From JAFGQJ01 sp964588525 (lineage in GTDB: Bacteria > Spirochaetota > Spirochaetia > SZUA-6 > DRHE01), in the NCBI GenBank assembly GCA_964588525.1, contig CAZPQC010000138.1, forward strand, positions 1 through 9,818: DNA of 9,818 bases, read 5' to 3'. The notes beneath the pieces are model-generated. The model was not told where the DNA came from. It saw only the letters and a program-made list of their open reading frames with translations, and did no database searches. A program made the translations under genes and the position numbers. Below are positions 1-6,495 of the stretch, piece by piece; the stretch's first letter is position 1; each line of letters begins with the position of its first letter.

Positions 1-1170
1 CTGAGCACGATATTCCTCAACTTCCTCTACCCTGTAGAGGGAGGAGAGAGCTACGTGTATCCGACCCGCATCGTCAGCAAACCGCTCGGCTTTTTGTCGG
101 GATGGGGTATGTGGCTGGCGTTGATCGGTCCGATCGCCATAACAGCCCAGGCCTTCATCTCGTACGTGAACGCCCTGCCGAACATCGGCGCGCAGATCCC
201 GATAATGTGGGGCGCCCTGATTGTGCTTGTGGTGTTCTTCGTCATCAACCTGCTGGGCGTCAAGACCGTTTCGATCGTTCAGAACATCCTGTTCCTGTTC
301 ATGGTCGCCGGTATGGTCATCTACATCATCTGGGGTCTGCCGCACATGAAAGGTGCGAATATCCGGATGGGAGCACCGATGGGGTTCGGCGGTGTGATGA
401 AGGGAGCTTCGTTGCTGATCTTCTCCTACGCCGGGCTTACCCTGGCAGCCGACCTCGGTGAAGAAGCGAAGAATCCGACCAAGACCATCACCTGGGGTAT
501 CCTCCTCGGTGCTCTGGTGCCCGCGGTGCTGTACGTCGTGTCGGCTTTCGTGTCCACGGCTATCATCCCCTGGGATCAATTCGCCGCTTCGGATGCACCC
601 TATGCAACGGTGGCCTCCTCGTTCATGGGACCTTTCGGCGTGGTGTTTATCGTGATTGTGGCCTGGGCTGCAATCCTCTCCTCCCACAATGGCGAGCAAG
701 CGGTCGGCGCCCGTATATTTTTCGGGCTCTCCCGCGACAAAGTCTTCGGCGGCAAGATAACCGGCATCAACCGTTTCGGCATACCCGCCATAGCCTTGAT
801 CGCCACGGTGGTGATCGCCGGTATTTTGATCGTAACCGGCTCGATCCAGCTGGTCGCTGAACTAATCGTGGCCATGTTCCTCTACAACTGGACCATTACC
901 CATGTAGGTGTATTGATGGCACCGCGGAAGTATCCGGAGCTGTACGGCAAACTTCCGGGCATGTACGGAAAGAAGTGGTTCATGGTATTTCCGGTGATCG
1001 GCATCATCGTTTCTCTATACCTTCTGTATCTACAGGGGTGGAGGGCGTTGCTGTACTTCGCGATCTGGATGGCCGTAGGTCTGGTTATCTATCTGATTCG
1101 CTACTTCTCAAAGAAAGAAGAAATCGGAAAGCTTATGAACGAATGGCCGCGGGAACGCTATTTCAGCTAG
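1..1170 (+). CDS. APC-superfamily amino acid permease, 5'-truncated by the window edge
   Basis: Integral membrane transporter of the amino acid-polyamine-organocation superfamily, probably a secondary carrier for an amino acid or related amine. The frame is open from base 1 (389 codons visible). The GTG at 55 is internal, because conserved family sequence precedes it: VEGGESYVYPTR followed by PLGFLSGWGMWL matches the TM2 region of APC proteins. About 50-60 N-terminal residues are therefore missing. Further signs are many hydrophobic helices, the family hallmark GEEAKNPTKTI in a cytoplasmic loop (coding about 460-490), and a loop with RIFFGLSRDKVFG. The C-terminus is short, charged and cytoplasmic. 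It converges on the MBL hydrolase gene and the hairpin at 1227-1254 separates them. The substrate cannot be read from sequence. A link to the methyltransferase cluster is only positional. The family call is secure. Confidence 0.9.
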   Translation: MSTIFLNFLYPVEGGESYVYPTRIVSKPLGFLSGWGMWLALIGPIAITAQAFISYVNALPNIGAQIPIMWGALIVLVVFFVINLLGVKTVSIVQNILFLFMVAGMVIYIIWGLPHMKGANIRMGAPMGFGGVMKGASLLIFSYAGLTLAADLGEEAKNPTKTITWGILLGALVPAVLYVVSAFVSTAIIPWDQFAASDAPYATVASSFMGPFGVVFIVIVAWAAILSSHNGEQAVGARIFFGLSRDKVFGGKITGINRFGIPAIALIATVVIAGILIVTGSIQLVAELIVAMFLYNWTITHVGVLMAPRKYPELYGKLPGMYGKKWFMVFPVIGIIVSLYLLYLQGWRALLYFAIWMAVGLVIYLIRYFSKKEEIGKLMNEWPRERYFS

Positions 1171-1226
1171 AACCCCGCTGCCTTGCAGGGACCATGCACG
1201 GGCGAGTGAAAATGCTCGAAAACTGC

Positions 1227-1254
1227 AGAAGGCCGCCCAACAGGGCGGCCTTCT
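1227..1254. terminator. Hairpin between convergent genes, probable terminator
   Basis: Arms 1227-1238 and 1243-1254 pair perfectly over 12 bp around an AACA loop, with a GC-rich core (GGCCGCCC/GGGCGGCC). It begins 56 nt after the permease stop and lies 4 nt beyond the hydrolase stop on the - strand. No T-run follows on the + strand. On the - strand a TTTT appears about 4 nt after the stem, so it fits a terminator of the hydrolase transcript better, and may act in both directions. Confidence 0.75.
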
Positions 1255-1258
1255 CCGA

Positions 1259-2137
1259 TCAGAACCCAATGCGCATGCCCGTGCGCAGTGGTGTGAACCG
1301 CTCACCGAATACTTTGAACAATTCGCTCTGAGCGCGAAAACCCGTGCAGTGGCCCGCCAGAACGGAGCCTATTTTCAGCTGCTGCAGGGCTTTGACCGTC
1401 TTGATGATACGCTCCGTCGAGGCTTCGACCAGATGAAAACCGCCGATCACCGTCTCGATCGGTTGCTGATCCGTCATCTTTTTACACTGGTGGCAGATGT
1501 TGACCACCCCGGCGTGGCTGCAGCCGGTGAGTATCACCGTACCCTTTTCCCGGATACGGGCGATCAAGGCCAGGTCGTCGGGCATCGTGTCCTCGATGAT
1601 CTTCCCCCCCTCTATCGTCTTTAGAGCTATACCGACTTCCTCGAAATCCGTTTTTCTCTCTATCTCGCCGCTGGTAAAAAGTCCGGTCATGATCTGAAGA
1701 GGCTGGCGGGTTTCGAAAAGCCTGCCTCCGGCCGAAACAATCTTTTCTCGGGTATCACCTGTCATAACCCCCACGTGTCTGAGATAGGGTTCCTCTACGA
1801 AGTTCAGACGAAACAGGTCGGGGTGTACGACCACCGGCACGTCGCTCTTGTGTATCGTGTCGAGGATCCGGACCAGTCCTTGAGTATGGTCATAGTGACA
1901 ATGGGTGATCACGATCGTGTCGATCGATTCGGGTTGAATGCCGAGAAGCTTCATGTTCTGAAGTAGAGCCTCCGGGTTTTGGGCTACGTCGACGATGATA
2001 TTTCTCGTGTTCGGTCCACATCGGGCTTCGAGAAACAGCGATAATCCATGCTGGCCTAAAAAAGGACTCTCGTAGAGCACAGAGTCCTCGGCCACCACGG
2101 TAACGTGCAAGCTGTCCAGTTCTCCATGTTTGTTCAT
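1259..2137 (-). CDS. DHPS-like metallo-beta-lactamase-fold hydrolase
   Basis: A 292-residue soluble metallo-beta-lactamase-fold protein. It resembles the group often annotated as 7,8-dihydropterin-6-methyl-4-(beta-D-ribofuranosyl)aminobenzene-5'-phosphate synthase after archaeal MJ0301. Visible metal-site motifs, in order: HCHYDH (79-84, the HxHxDH signature), GCSHAG (205-210, His208 with the family's TGCSHAGVVNI context), GGFHL (His235) and AGHC (His263). The GCSHAG, GGFHL and AGHC set is what separates this group from general MBL hydrolases. ATG 2137 is chosen because AGAGG lies about 10 nt upstream. The gene follows the acyl-CoA synthetase in the same direction after a 91-bp gap that contains a promoter-like sequence, so it may be read both with the synthetase and alone. 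The true substrate in bacteria is generally unknown, and the pterin-related name should not be taken literally. Confidence 0.85.
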   Translation of the reverse strand: MNKHGELDSLHVTVVAEDSVLYESPFLGQHGLSLFLEARCGPNTRNIIVDVAQNPEALLQNMKLLGIQPESIDTIVITHCHYDHTQGLVRILDTIHKSDVPVVVHPDLFRLNFVEEPYLRHVGVMTGDTREKIVSAGGRLFETRQPLQIMTGLFTSGEIERKTDFEEVGIALKTIEGGKIIEDTMPDDLALIARIREKGTVILTGCSHAGVVNICHQCKKMTDQQPIETVIGGFHLVEASTERIIKTVKALQQLKIGSVLAGHCTGFRAQSELFKVFGERFTPLRTGMRIGF

Positions 2138-2176
2138 CTCGAGTTAACCTCTTCGGTAGCATTGGATTACCGTGCC

Positions 2177-2205
2177 TTTATACGGCTCACCCGCGGCAAA
2201 GTCAA
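2177..2205 (-). promoter_or_regulatory. Sigma-70-type promoter for the MBL hydrolase
   Basis: Read on the - strand, TTGACT (2205-2200) and TATAAA (2182-2177) are separated by exactly 17 bp, a 5/6 plus 5/6 match to consensus. Transcription would begin near 2170, giving a leader of about 33 nt that contains the ribosome binding site before ATG 2137. It lies wholly in the gap between the synthetase and hydrolase genes. Confidence 0.65.
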
Positions 2206-2228
2206 GGAAAGATTCCCCGATGGAACGA

Positions 2229-3944
2229 CTAATCAACCGTGAAGCGCTTGATCTTTTTGGTGCTGCTCGTTTCCATGGGTGCGCCGAGGACGCGGAAGCG
2301 GTCGATCCTCTGGTAGGGCAGAAGCCTGCCGTTGACCTCGTCGATGATGCGCTGCAGGCTGGCTCTCACCTCCTCGGAGTCGAAGCCCTGCCAGGCCTCG
2401 GGCTCGGCCGGACTGTAATGCTCGGCCCGGGGATAGATCAGGGCCTCGATCGCTTCGGCTTTCTGACGCTCGTCCGCAATGTACCCTCGCACCAGGATCT
2501 GCTCGATCTCGCCGTACAGCTGGAAGCGGTCCTCGATCTCCTCGGGGTACACGTTCTTGCCCCCCGCGGTCACGATCAATGATTTCTTCCGCCCCGTGAG
2601 GTACAGGTAGTCGTCCCGGTCCAGATAGCCCACGTCCCCGGTGAGAAAAAAACCCTCAGCGGTGAACGCCTCCCGGGTGGCGGCCGGGTTGTTGTAGTAG
2701 CCCTGCATGACCATCGGTCCTTTCAGGGTGATTTCGCCCCTTCCCAGCTCGTCCGGGTCCACGATTCGGGCCTCGACCCGGGGAATCAGCTTGCCGACGG
2801 AGGTCACCTTGTAGCGATCAGTCGGGTTGAGGGCGACGATGGGAGAGGTTTCGGTGAGTCCGTACCCCTGAACGAAATCGATGCCGAGCTGGTTGTACTG
2901 GCGAAAGGTGGTGGCCGGAAGCGGCCCTCCTCCGGAGATGCAGATGCGAATGTGCTCCAGTGACAGCTTTTCCAGGAGGAAGCCGAACATCCGCTTGCCC
3001 GGGTTCACGCGGAATAGCTTCTTGACGGCTCCAGACAAAGCCATCAACAGATGAATCAGGGTATAGACGGCGGCCCCCTTCTCCCGCAGTCCGCTGTTCA
3101 GTCCGGCCAGCAAACGGTTGAACAGCATCGGTACGCCCAGGAACATGGTGACCCTGCCGCGCTTCAGATCCGCGAGGATCTGTTTGCTTACCATCTTCTT
3201 GCCGAACACGATCTCGGCTCCCACGGAGACAGCTTCCAGGAAAACGGCGGTCATGGTGTAGGAGTGGTGGATGGGAAGGAGGGCGTAGAACACATCGTTG
3301 CAGGAGATCGACAGGTTGGCCTGGGCCAGATAGGTGTCGCTGACCAGGTTCCGGTGGCTCAAGCTGACCCCCTTGGGGTCTCCCGTGGTTCCGGAGGTGA
3401 ACATGATCGCCGCCAGCTCTTCATCGCCGATGACTTGCCGCTGGACGGGCTTTGCCTCGGGAAGCTCCAGGATGTAGCTCGGTTTCGAAGGGCTCAAAGA
3501 GATTTTCTCCTTGAGCGTTGAAGCGGAGGTGTCGAAGCCGTCGTATTTTTCCTCGTCCACGAACAGCATCTCCGCCCCGGAAAAATCGATCAATCCGGCC
3601 AGCTCCTCGACTCTCCACTGATAGTCCAGGGGAACGACCACGGCTCCCGCAAACAGGATGGCCAGGTAGGCCACGGCCCATTCGGGAGAATTCTTGCCGG
3701 CCAGGGCGACCCGATCACCCCGCCCGACTCCTCTGGATTGAAGATAGACGGCAGTACGCATTACCTGTTCGAGGGCCTGCCGGTAGGTGAACGTCAGGTC
3801 GGCCGGTTCATAGGCGGTGAAGGCTTTCCTGTCACCGAAGCGGCTGCAGGTGATCTCGAACATCTCCGGGATCGTCGGCCACTGCCCCCGAAACAGCTCC
3901 CCGCGAAATTCCTCCAAAAAGTCCCACGGTGTGCTCTTTGCCAT
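2229..3944 (-). CDS. AMP-forming acyl-CoA synthetase (long-chain fatty acid-CoA ligase type)
   Basis: A 571-residue member of the ANL adenylating superfamily. It should activate a carboxylic acid with ATP to an acyl-adenylate and then form the CoA thioester. Motifs in order: P-loop FTSGTTGDPKGV (182-193), QGYGLTETSP (359-368), TGDVGYLD (435-442), hinge region GRKKSLIVTAGGKNVYPEEI (451-470), and a C-terminal TKKIKR (562-567) carrying the probable catalytic lysine (K564). The domain set is complete, so the enzyme looks functional. The overall pattern (GGKNVYPEEIE, STKKIKR) is that of FadD/FACL-like ligases, but chain-length preference cannot be read. ATG 3944 is the only credible start: an in-frame stop lies a short way upstream. 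The nearest purine-rich ribosome site (GGGAAGAG) is rather far, about 15 nt away. It is divergent from the methyltransferase cluster and upstream of the MBL hydrolase. Confidence 0.92.
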   Translation of the reverse strand: MAKSTPWDFLEEFRGELFRGQWPTIPEMFEITCSRFGDRKAFTAYEPADLTFTYRQALEQVMRTAVYLQSRGVGRGDRVALAGKNSPEWAVAYLAILFAGAVVVPLDYQWRVEELAGLIDFSGAEMLFVDEEKYDGFDTSASTLKEKISLSPSKPSYILELPEAKPVQRQVIGDEELAAIMFTSGTTGDPKGVSLSHRNLVSDTYLAQANLSISCNDVFYALLPIHHSYTMTAVFLEAVSVGAEIVFGKKMVSKQILADLKRGRVTMFLGVPMLFNRLLAGLNSGLREKGAAVYTLIHLLMALSGAVKKLFRVNPGKRMFGFLLEKLSLEHIRICISGGGPLPATTFRQYNQLGIDFVQGYGLTETSPIVALNPTDRYKVTSVGKLIPRVEARIVDPDELGRGEITLKGPMVMQGYYNNPAATREAFTAEGFFLTGDVGYLDRDDYLYLTGRKKSLIVTAGGKNVYPEEIEDRFQLYGEIEQILVRGYIADERQKAEAIEALIYPRAEHYSPAEPEAWQGFDSEEVRASLQRIIDEVNGRLLPYQRIDRFRVLGAPMETSSTKKIKRFTVD

Positions 3945-3950
3945 ATCCGT

Positions 3951-3979
3951 ATTGTGAATCTCTTCCCGATTTCGGTCAA
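3951..3979 (-). promoter_or_regulatory. Weak candidate promoter for the acyl-CoA synthetase
   Basis: On the - strand TTGACC (3979-3974) and CACAAT (3956-3951) are spaced by 17 bp (5/6 and 4/6 matches). The predicted start of transcription is close to 3944, which is the A of the synthetase ATG, so the mRNA would be leaderless. The rest of the intergenic region shows no better - strand promoter. Low confidence. Confidence 0.25.
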
Positions 3980-4071
3980 CAGTTTCTCAACGCCCCGCGG
4001 AATTCATCACCTGTAAATTCCATTTATTGAGAATCCGACACTGTGCGGTCTTGAGGCGGCGGCCTGGGAAT

Positions 4072-4100
4072 TTGACATCAATACCGATCCGTCCTATAAT
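4072..4100 (+). promoter_or_regulatory. Perfect-consensus sigma-70 promoter of the methyltransferase cluster
   Basis: TTGACA (4072-4077) and TATAAT (4095-4100) are separated by exactly 17 bp, a full 12/12 consensus match. Transcription would begin around 4107, leaving a leader of about 117 nt before ATG 4224. Such an ideal core promoter is usually strong and would normally need a repressor or a leader-based control. TTGCA repeats overlap the -10 and start region. Confidence 0.85.
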
Positions 4101-4106
4101 TGCACT

Positions 4107-4223
4107 CTATTGCATAAAATGAAACGGCGTTGCGTAATTAGCGATGATGATCGCAGAAGGCATCAACGCGAAGCATCGAAGCGGCGGTTGAGCCGTAAAA
4201 CCTGAACGAGACGGAGCGAAGCA
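4107..4223 (+). promoter_or_regulatory. Long 5' leader of the MttB-like gene with small inverted repeats
   Basis: About 117 nt separate the predicted start of transcription from ATG 4224. It holds GCGAT-GATG-ATCGC (4141-4154, 5-bp stem), then GCGAAGCATCG (4168-4178, also found in the ABC permease leader), then GCGAAGCA again just before the start codon (4216-4223). GGAG near 4213 is the likely ribosome binding site. I recognise no known riboswitch; in particular I do not see a cobalamin-riboswitch B12 box. There is no ORF of note in it. Confidence 0.4.
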
Positions 4224-5567
4224 ATGCGGCTACGGATGTTGAATGAGGAGCAGACCACGACGATCTACCGGGCGTCGCTGCAGATTCTTCGGGAAATCGG
4301 CATTGACGTTCGGGATCCGGATACCCGCAAGCGGCTTCTGCAGGAGGGCTGCCGGGAGGCCGAAGATGAAAACATCCTCTTTCCCGAACAGCTGGTGGAT
4401 CGCTGTCTGTCCACAATTGCGAACCGCTTCACCCTTTACGATCGAACCGGCGCCCTTGCCGTGGATACACGCCATCAGGTGCCTAACTTCGCTCCGGGAC
4501 TGAACTGCATCACAATCTACGATCATCGAACCGGCACCCACCGGGAGTGCCTGCTCGAGGATGTGCGGGAGGCGGCCCGGGTCTGCGAGCGGCTCGAGAA
4601 CTTCGACATGGCCAGCGGTTTGGGAAATCCGGGCGATGTCGAGCCCTCAAAGCAGGCTCTGGAAACCGTGAAGACGGTCGTGGACGAATCCGTCAAGCCT
4701 CTGCCGTTCATCGCCCATGACGAGGTGGAGGATGAGGAAATCTGGAACTATCTGGCCGAGGTGGCCGGCGGTTGGGATGCCCTGGCGGAGAGGCCCTTCG
4801 CCCTCGACCTGACCGGGCCGTACTCTCCCCTCGAGCTGGGGGAGGAGGCCTGCCGGCGCCTGCGCCACGCAGCCCACCGACGACTGCCCGTGGTCTGCTA
4901 TCCCGCCATGATTCCCGGAACCACCGGCCCGGTGACCCTGGACGGGGCGATCGCCCAATCTACCGCGGAGATCCTGTCCGGTCTGGTGGTGCACCAGCTC
5001 GAACAGCCGGGCGCTCCGGTGATCACCGCTTCTGCCATTCTGCCGATGGACATGCGCAGCGGCGGGATCGCCTACGGATCTCCGGAATACATGATGGTCG
5101 GTATCGGAGCGGTGGACCTCTTCGATGACCTGGGTGTGCCGACCTGGATCGGAGCGGGTTGTTCCGATTCCCACATAGTCGATGCCCAGGCCGCGGCCGA
5201 AGCCGGGATGAGTTTGTATCTCGCCTCCCTGGCCGGAACCTCCTTCATCCACAATTTGGGCTTTCTATCGGCAGGCAAGAGCGGGTCCCTGGAGATGTTG
5301 GTTCTGGCCGACGAGCTGGCGGGGGGTGTGAAGCGACTGGCCGCCGGTATCGAGGTGAACGATGAATCCCTGGGCGTTGAGGTGACCCGGCGGGCAGCCA
5401 AGGACCATTCCTTTATCATGGACGAGCACACGATTCAGCATATGGGTCGAGCCATGTGGGAACCCAAGCTGTTTCGGCGTACGTCCCTGGAGGGCTGGGC
5501 CGGAAGCGGATCCGCGCCGCTTCAGAAACGGATCCGGGAGAAACTCGAGGATCTGCTCGAGAAGTAG
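4224..5567 (+). CDS. MttB-superfamily corrinoid methyltransferase, non-pyrrolysine type
   Basis: A 447-residue member of the trimethylamine methyltransferase (MttB) superfamily, COG5598 type. Members move a methyl group from a methylamine or betaine to a cognate Co(I) corrinoid protein. Recognised segments: PGTTGPVTLDGAIA (231-244) with the helix AEILSGLVVHQLEQPGAPVI (248-267), then GSPEYMM (285-291), GAGCSDSHIVDAQAA (310-324), and LAGTSFIHNLGFL with SGSLEMLVLADEL near residues 336-365. True trimethylamine MttB carries pyrrolysine at an in-frame amber codon. Here the frame runs through without TAG, so this belongs with non-Pyl relatives such as glycine betaine (MtgB), proline betaine, carnitine or gamma-butyrobetaine methyltransferases. 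Substrate is not predictable. The termination codon is TAG, but the family length is already complete. GGAG precedes ATG 4224. It is first in the cluster, with the MeTr-like partner 59 nt downstream. Confidence 0.9.
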   Translation: MRLRMLNEEQTTTIYRASLQILREIGIDVRDPDTRKRLLQEGCREAEDENILFPEQLVDRCLSTIANRFTLYDRTGALAVDTRHQVPNFAPGLNCITIYDHRTGTHRECLLEDVREAARVCERLENFDMASGLGNPGDVEPSKQALETVKTVVDESVKPLPFIAHDEVEDEEIWNYLAEVAGGWDALAERPFALDLTGPYSPLELGEEACRRLRHAAHRRLPVVCYPAMIPGTTGPVTLDGAIAQSTAEILSGLVVHQLEQPGAPVITASAILPMDMRSGGIAYGSPEYMMVGIGAVDLFDDLGVPTWIGAGCSDSHIVDAQAAAEAGMSLYLASLAGTSFIHNLGFLSAGKSGSLEMLVLADELAGGVKRLAAGIEVNDESLGVEVTRRAAKDHSFIMDEHTIQHMGRAMWEPKLFRRTSLEGWAGSGSAPLQKRIREKLEDLLEK

Positions 5568-5610
5568 AACCCCTTGGTATTGAAGCTGGCCCGGGTAACA
5601 AGACAGAGGA

Positions 5611-5616
5611 GAGGAG
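5611..5616 (+). promoter_or_regulatory. Ribosome binding site fixing the MeTr-like start
   Basis: GAGGAG lies 10 nt before ATG 5627. The same frame is open further upstream as far as 5456, inside the methyltransferase gene, but that region shows no family similarity, so this site and the conserved MLIVGERIN start decide for 5627. Confidence 0.6.
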
Positions 5617-5626
5617 TGCAGAAGCG

Positions 5627-6430
5627 ATGCTGATCGTCGGAGAACGGATCAACACCTTCAAGAAGAGGGTGATGCGGGCCTACCAGGAGAAGGACGTCGA
5701 GTTCATCCGGCAGGAAGCCCTGCGCCAGGCCGAAGCCGGTGCCCAGGTTATCGACGTCAATGCCGGTTCGGACATCGACGTGGAGCCTGACAATATGAAG
5801 TGGGCCGTCCGCAGCATCCAGGAGGCCGTGGACTTGCCCCTGTGCATCGACAGTCCCAATCCAGCCACCATCCTAGCGGGCTTCGAAGTCTGCAAAGACA
5901 AGCAGGCGGCCTGGGCCAACTCGATAACCCTGGAGAAGGAGCGAGTCGACAACATCCTGCCCCTGGTCAAGGAACATCAGTGCCCGGTGATTGCCCTGTG
6001 TCGGGATGAATCGGGGGTCGCCCAGTCCGCGCAGGAACGGGTCGAGGTGGGCAAGAAGATCGTGGATGCGATCGATCGCTACGGCATTGCCCTGGAGAAG
6101 CTCTACCTCGATCCCATGATCGAGCCCCTGAGCGTGCGCAGCGACGGTGGGATGATGTCCGTGCACACCCTGTTGGGGTTGAAGAGGCAGCTGCCGGAGA
6201 TCAAGACGATTATCTCCTTGAGCGGCATATCCTTCGGTCTGCCCGAGCGGAAGCTTCTGCACCGCAGCTTCATGCCCATGCTGATGTACGCGGGCCTGGA
6301 TGCGGTGTTTCTCGATCCCCTCGACACCCTGTTGATGCAGAGCGTGATCGCTTCCCAGGCGCTGCTCGATCAGGACGAGTTTTGCATGAACTACATCACG
6401 GCCAGCCGGGAAGGAAAACTGAGCTCGTGA
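5627..6430 (+). CDS. Methyltetrahydrofolate:corrinoid methyltransferase (MtgA/MeTr-like, pterin-binding domain)
   Basis: A 267-residue single pterin-binding (dihydropteroate synthase-like TIM barrel) protein of the MeTr/MtgA type. It is expected to pass a methyl from methylcorrinoid protein to tetrahydrofolate, or the reverse. Visible motifs: IGERIN-type start (VGERIN, 4-9), VIDVNAG (41-47), LCIDSPNP (72-79, Asp75), WANSITLEKER (96-106, Asn98), LYLDPMIEPLS (159-169, Asp162), then SLSGISFGLPERKLLHRSF (197-215) and AGLDAVFLDPLD (222-233). These correspond to the folate-binding Asp, Asn and Asp known from Moorella AcsE. The fourth conserved residue, the Asn of the usual LSN(V/I)S motif, is Gly200 here. 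ATG 5627 is chosen over the longer open frame because of its ribosome site and family start. Pairing with the MttB-like gene 59 nt upstream matches known betaine demethylation operons (mtgB/mtgA). The corrinoid protein of such operons is absent from the window. Confidence 0.87.
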   Translation: MLIVGERINTFKKRVMRAYQEKDVEFIRQEALRQAEAGAQVIDVNAGSDIDVEPDNMKWAVRSIQEAVDLPLCIDSPNPATILAGFEVCKDKQAAWANSITLEKERVDNILPLVKEHQCPVIALCRDESGVAQSAQERVEVGKKIVDAIDRYGIALEKLYLDPMIEPLSVRSDGGMMSVHTLLGLKRQLPEIKTIISLSGISFGLPERKLLHRSFMPMLMYAGLDAVFLDPLDTLLMQSVIASQALLDQDEFCMNYITASREGKLSS

Positions 6431-6495
6431 AAGCGTCTGCGTACCCCGGCCATGAAAGCGGAACCGTCCCCATGAGCAGGGAGATGAACCCATGA
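6427..6495 (+). CDS. Possible 22-codon coupling ORF between the MeTr-like and PanB-like genes (speculative)
   Basis: A GTG at 6427 overlaps the MeTr-like stop (GTGA). The frame runs 22 codons to a TGA at 6493-6495 that overlaps the PanB-like ATG (ATGA). AAGGA lies about 11 nt before the GTG. It also contains the likely ribosome site AGGGAG (6478-6483) of the PanB-like gene. It could be a leader peptide that couples translation across the gap, or mere chance. No product family is recognised. Confidence 0.2.
   Translation: MKASAYPGHESGTVPMSREMNP

Noticed and set aside
4107..4223. Cobalamin or SAM riboswitch in the methyltransferase leader
   Set aside because: At about 117 nt it is short for a cobalamin riboswitch, and I find neither a B12-box-like sequence nor a terminator hairpin with a T-run before the gene.
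4647..5252. Antisense open frame of about 201 codons within the MttB-like gene
   Set aside because: A shadow of the conserved + strand gene, with no recognisable protein family.
5565..5567. TAG stop of the MttB-like gene as a possible pyrrolysine codon
   Set aside because: The protein is already of family length at this point, while pyrrolysine in MttB is internal. Read-through would add only about 20 residues without family similarity.
5456..5626. Upstream extension of the MeTr-like frame overlapping the methyltransferase gene
   Set aside because: It lies out of frame over the conserved 3' part of the MttB-like gene, shows no family similarity, and a good ribosome site precedes ATG 5627.
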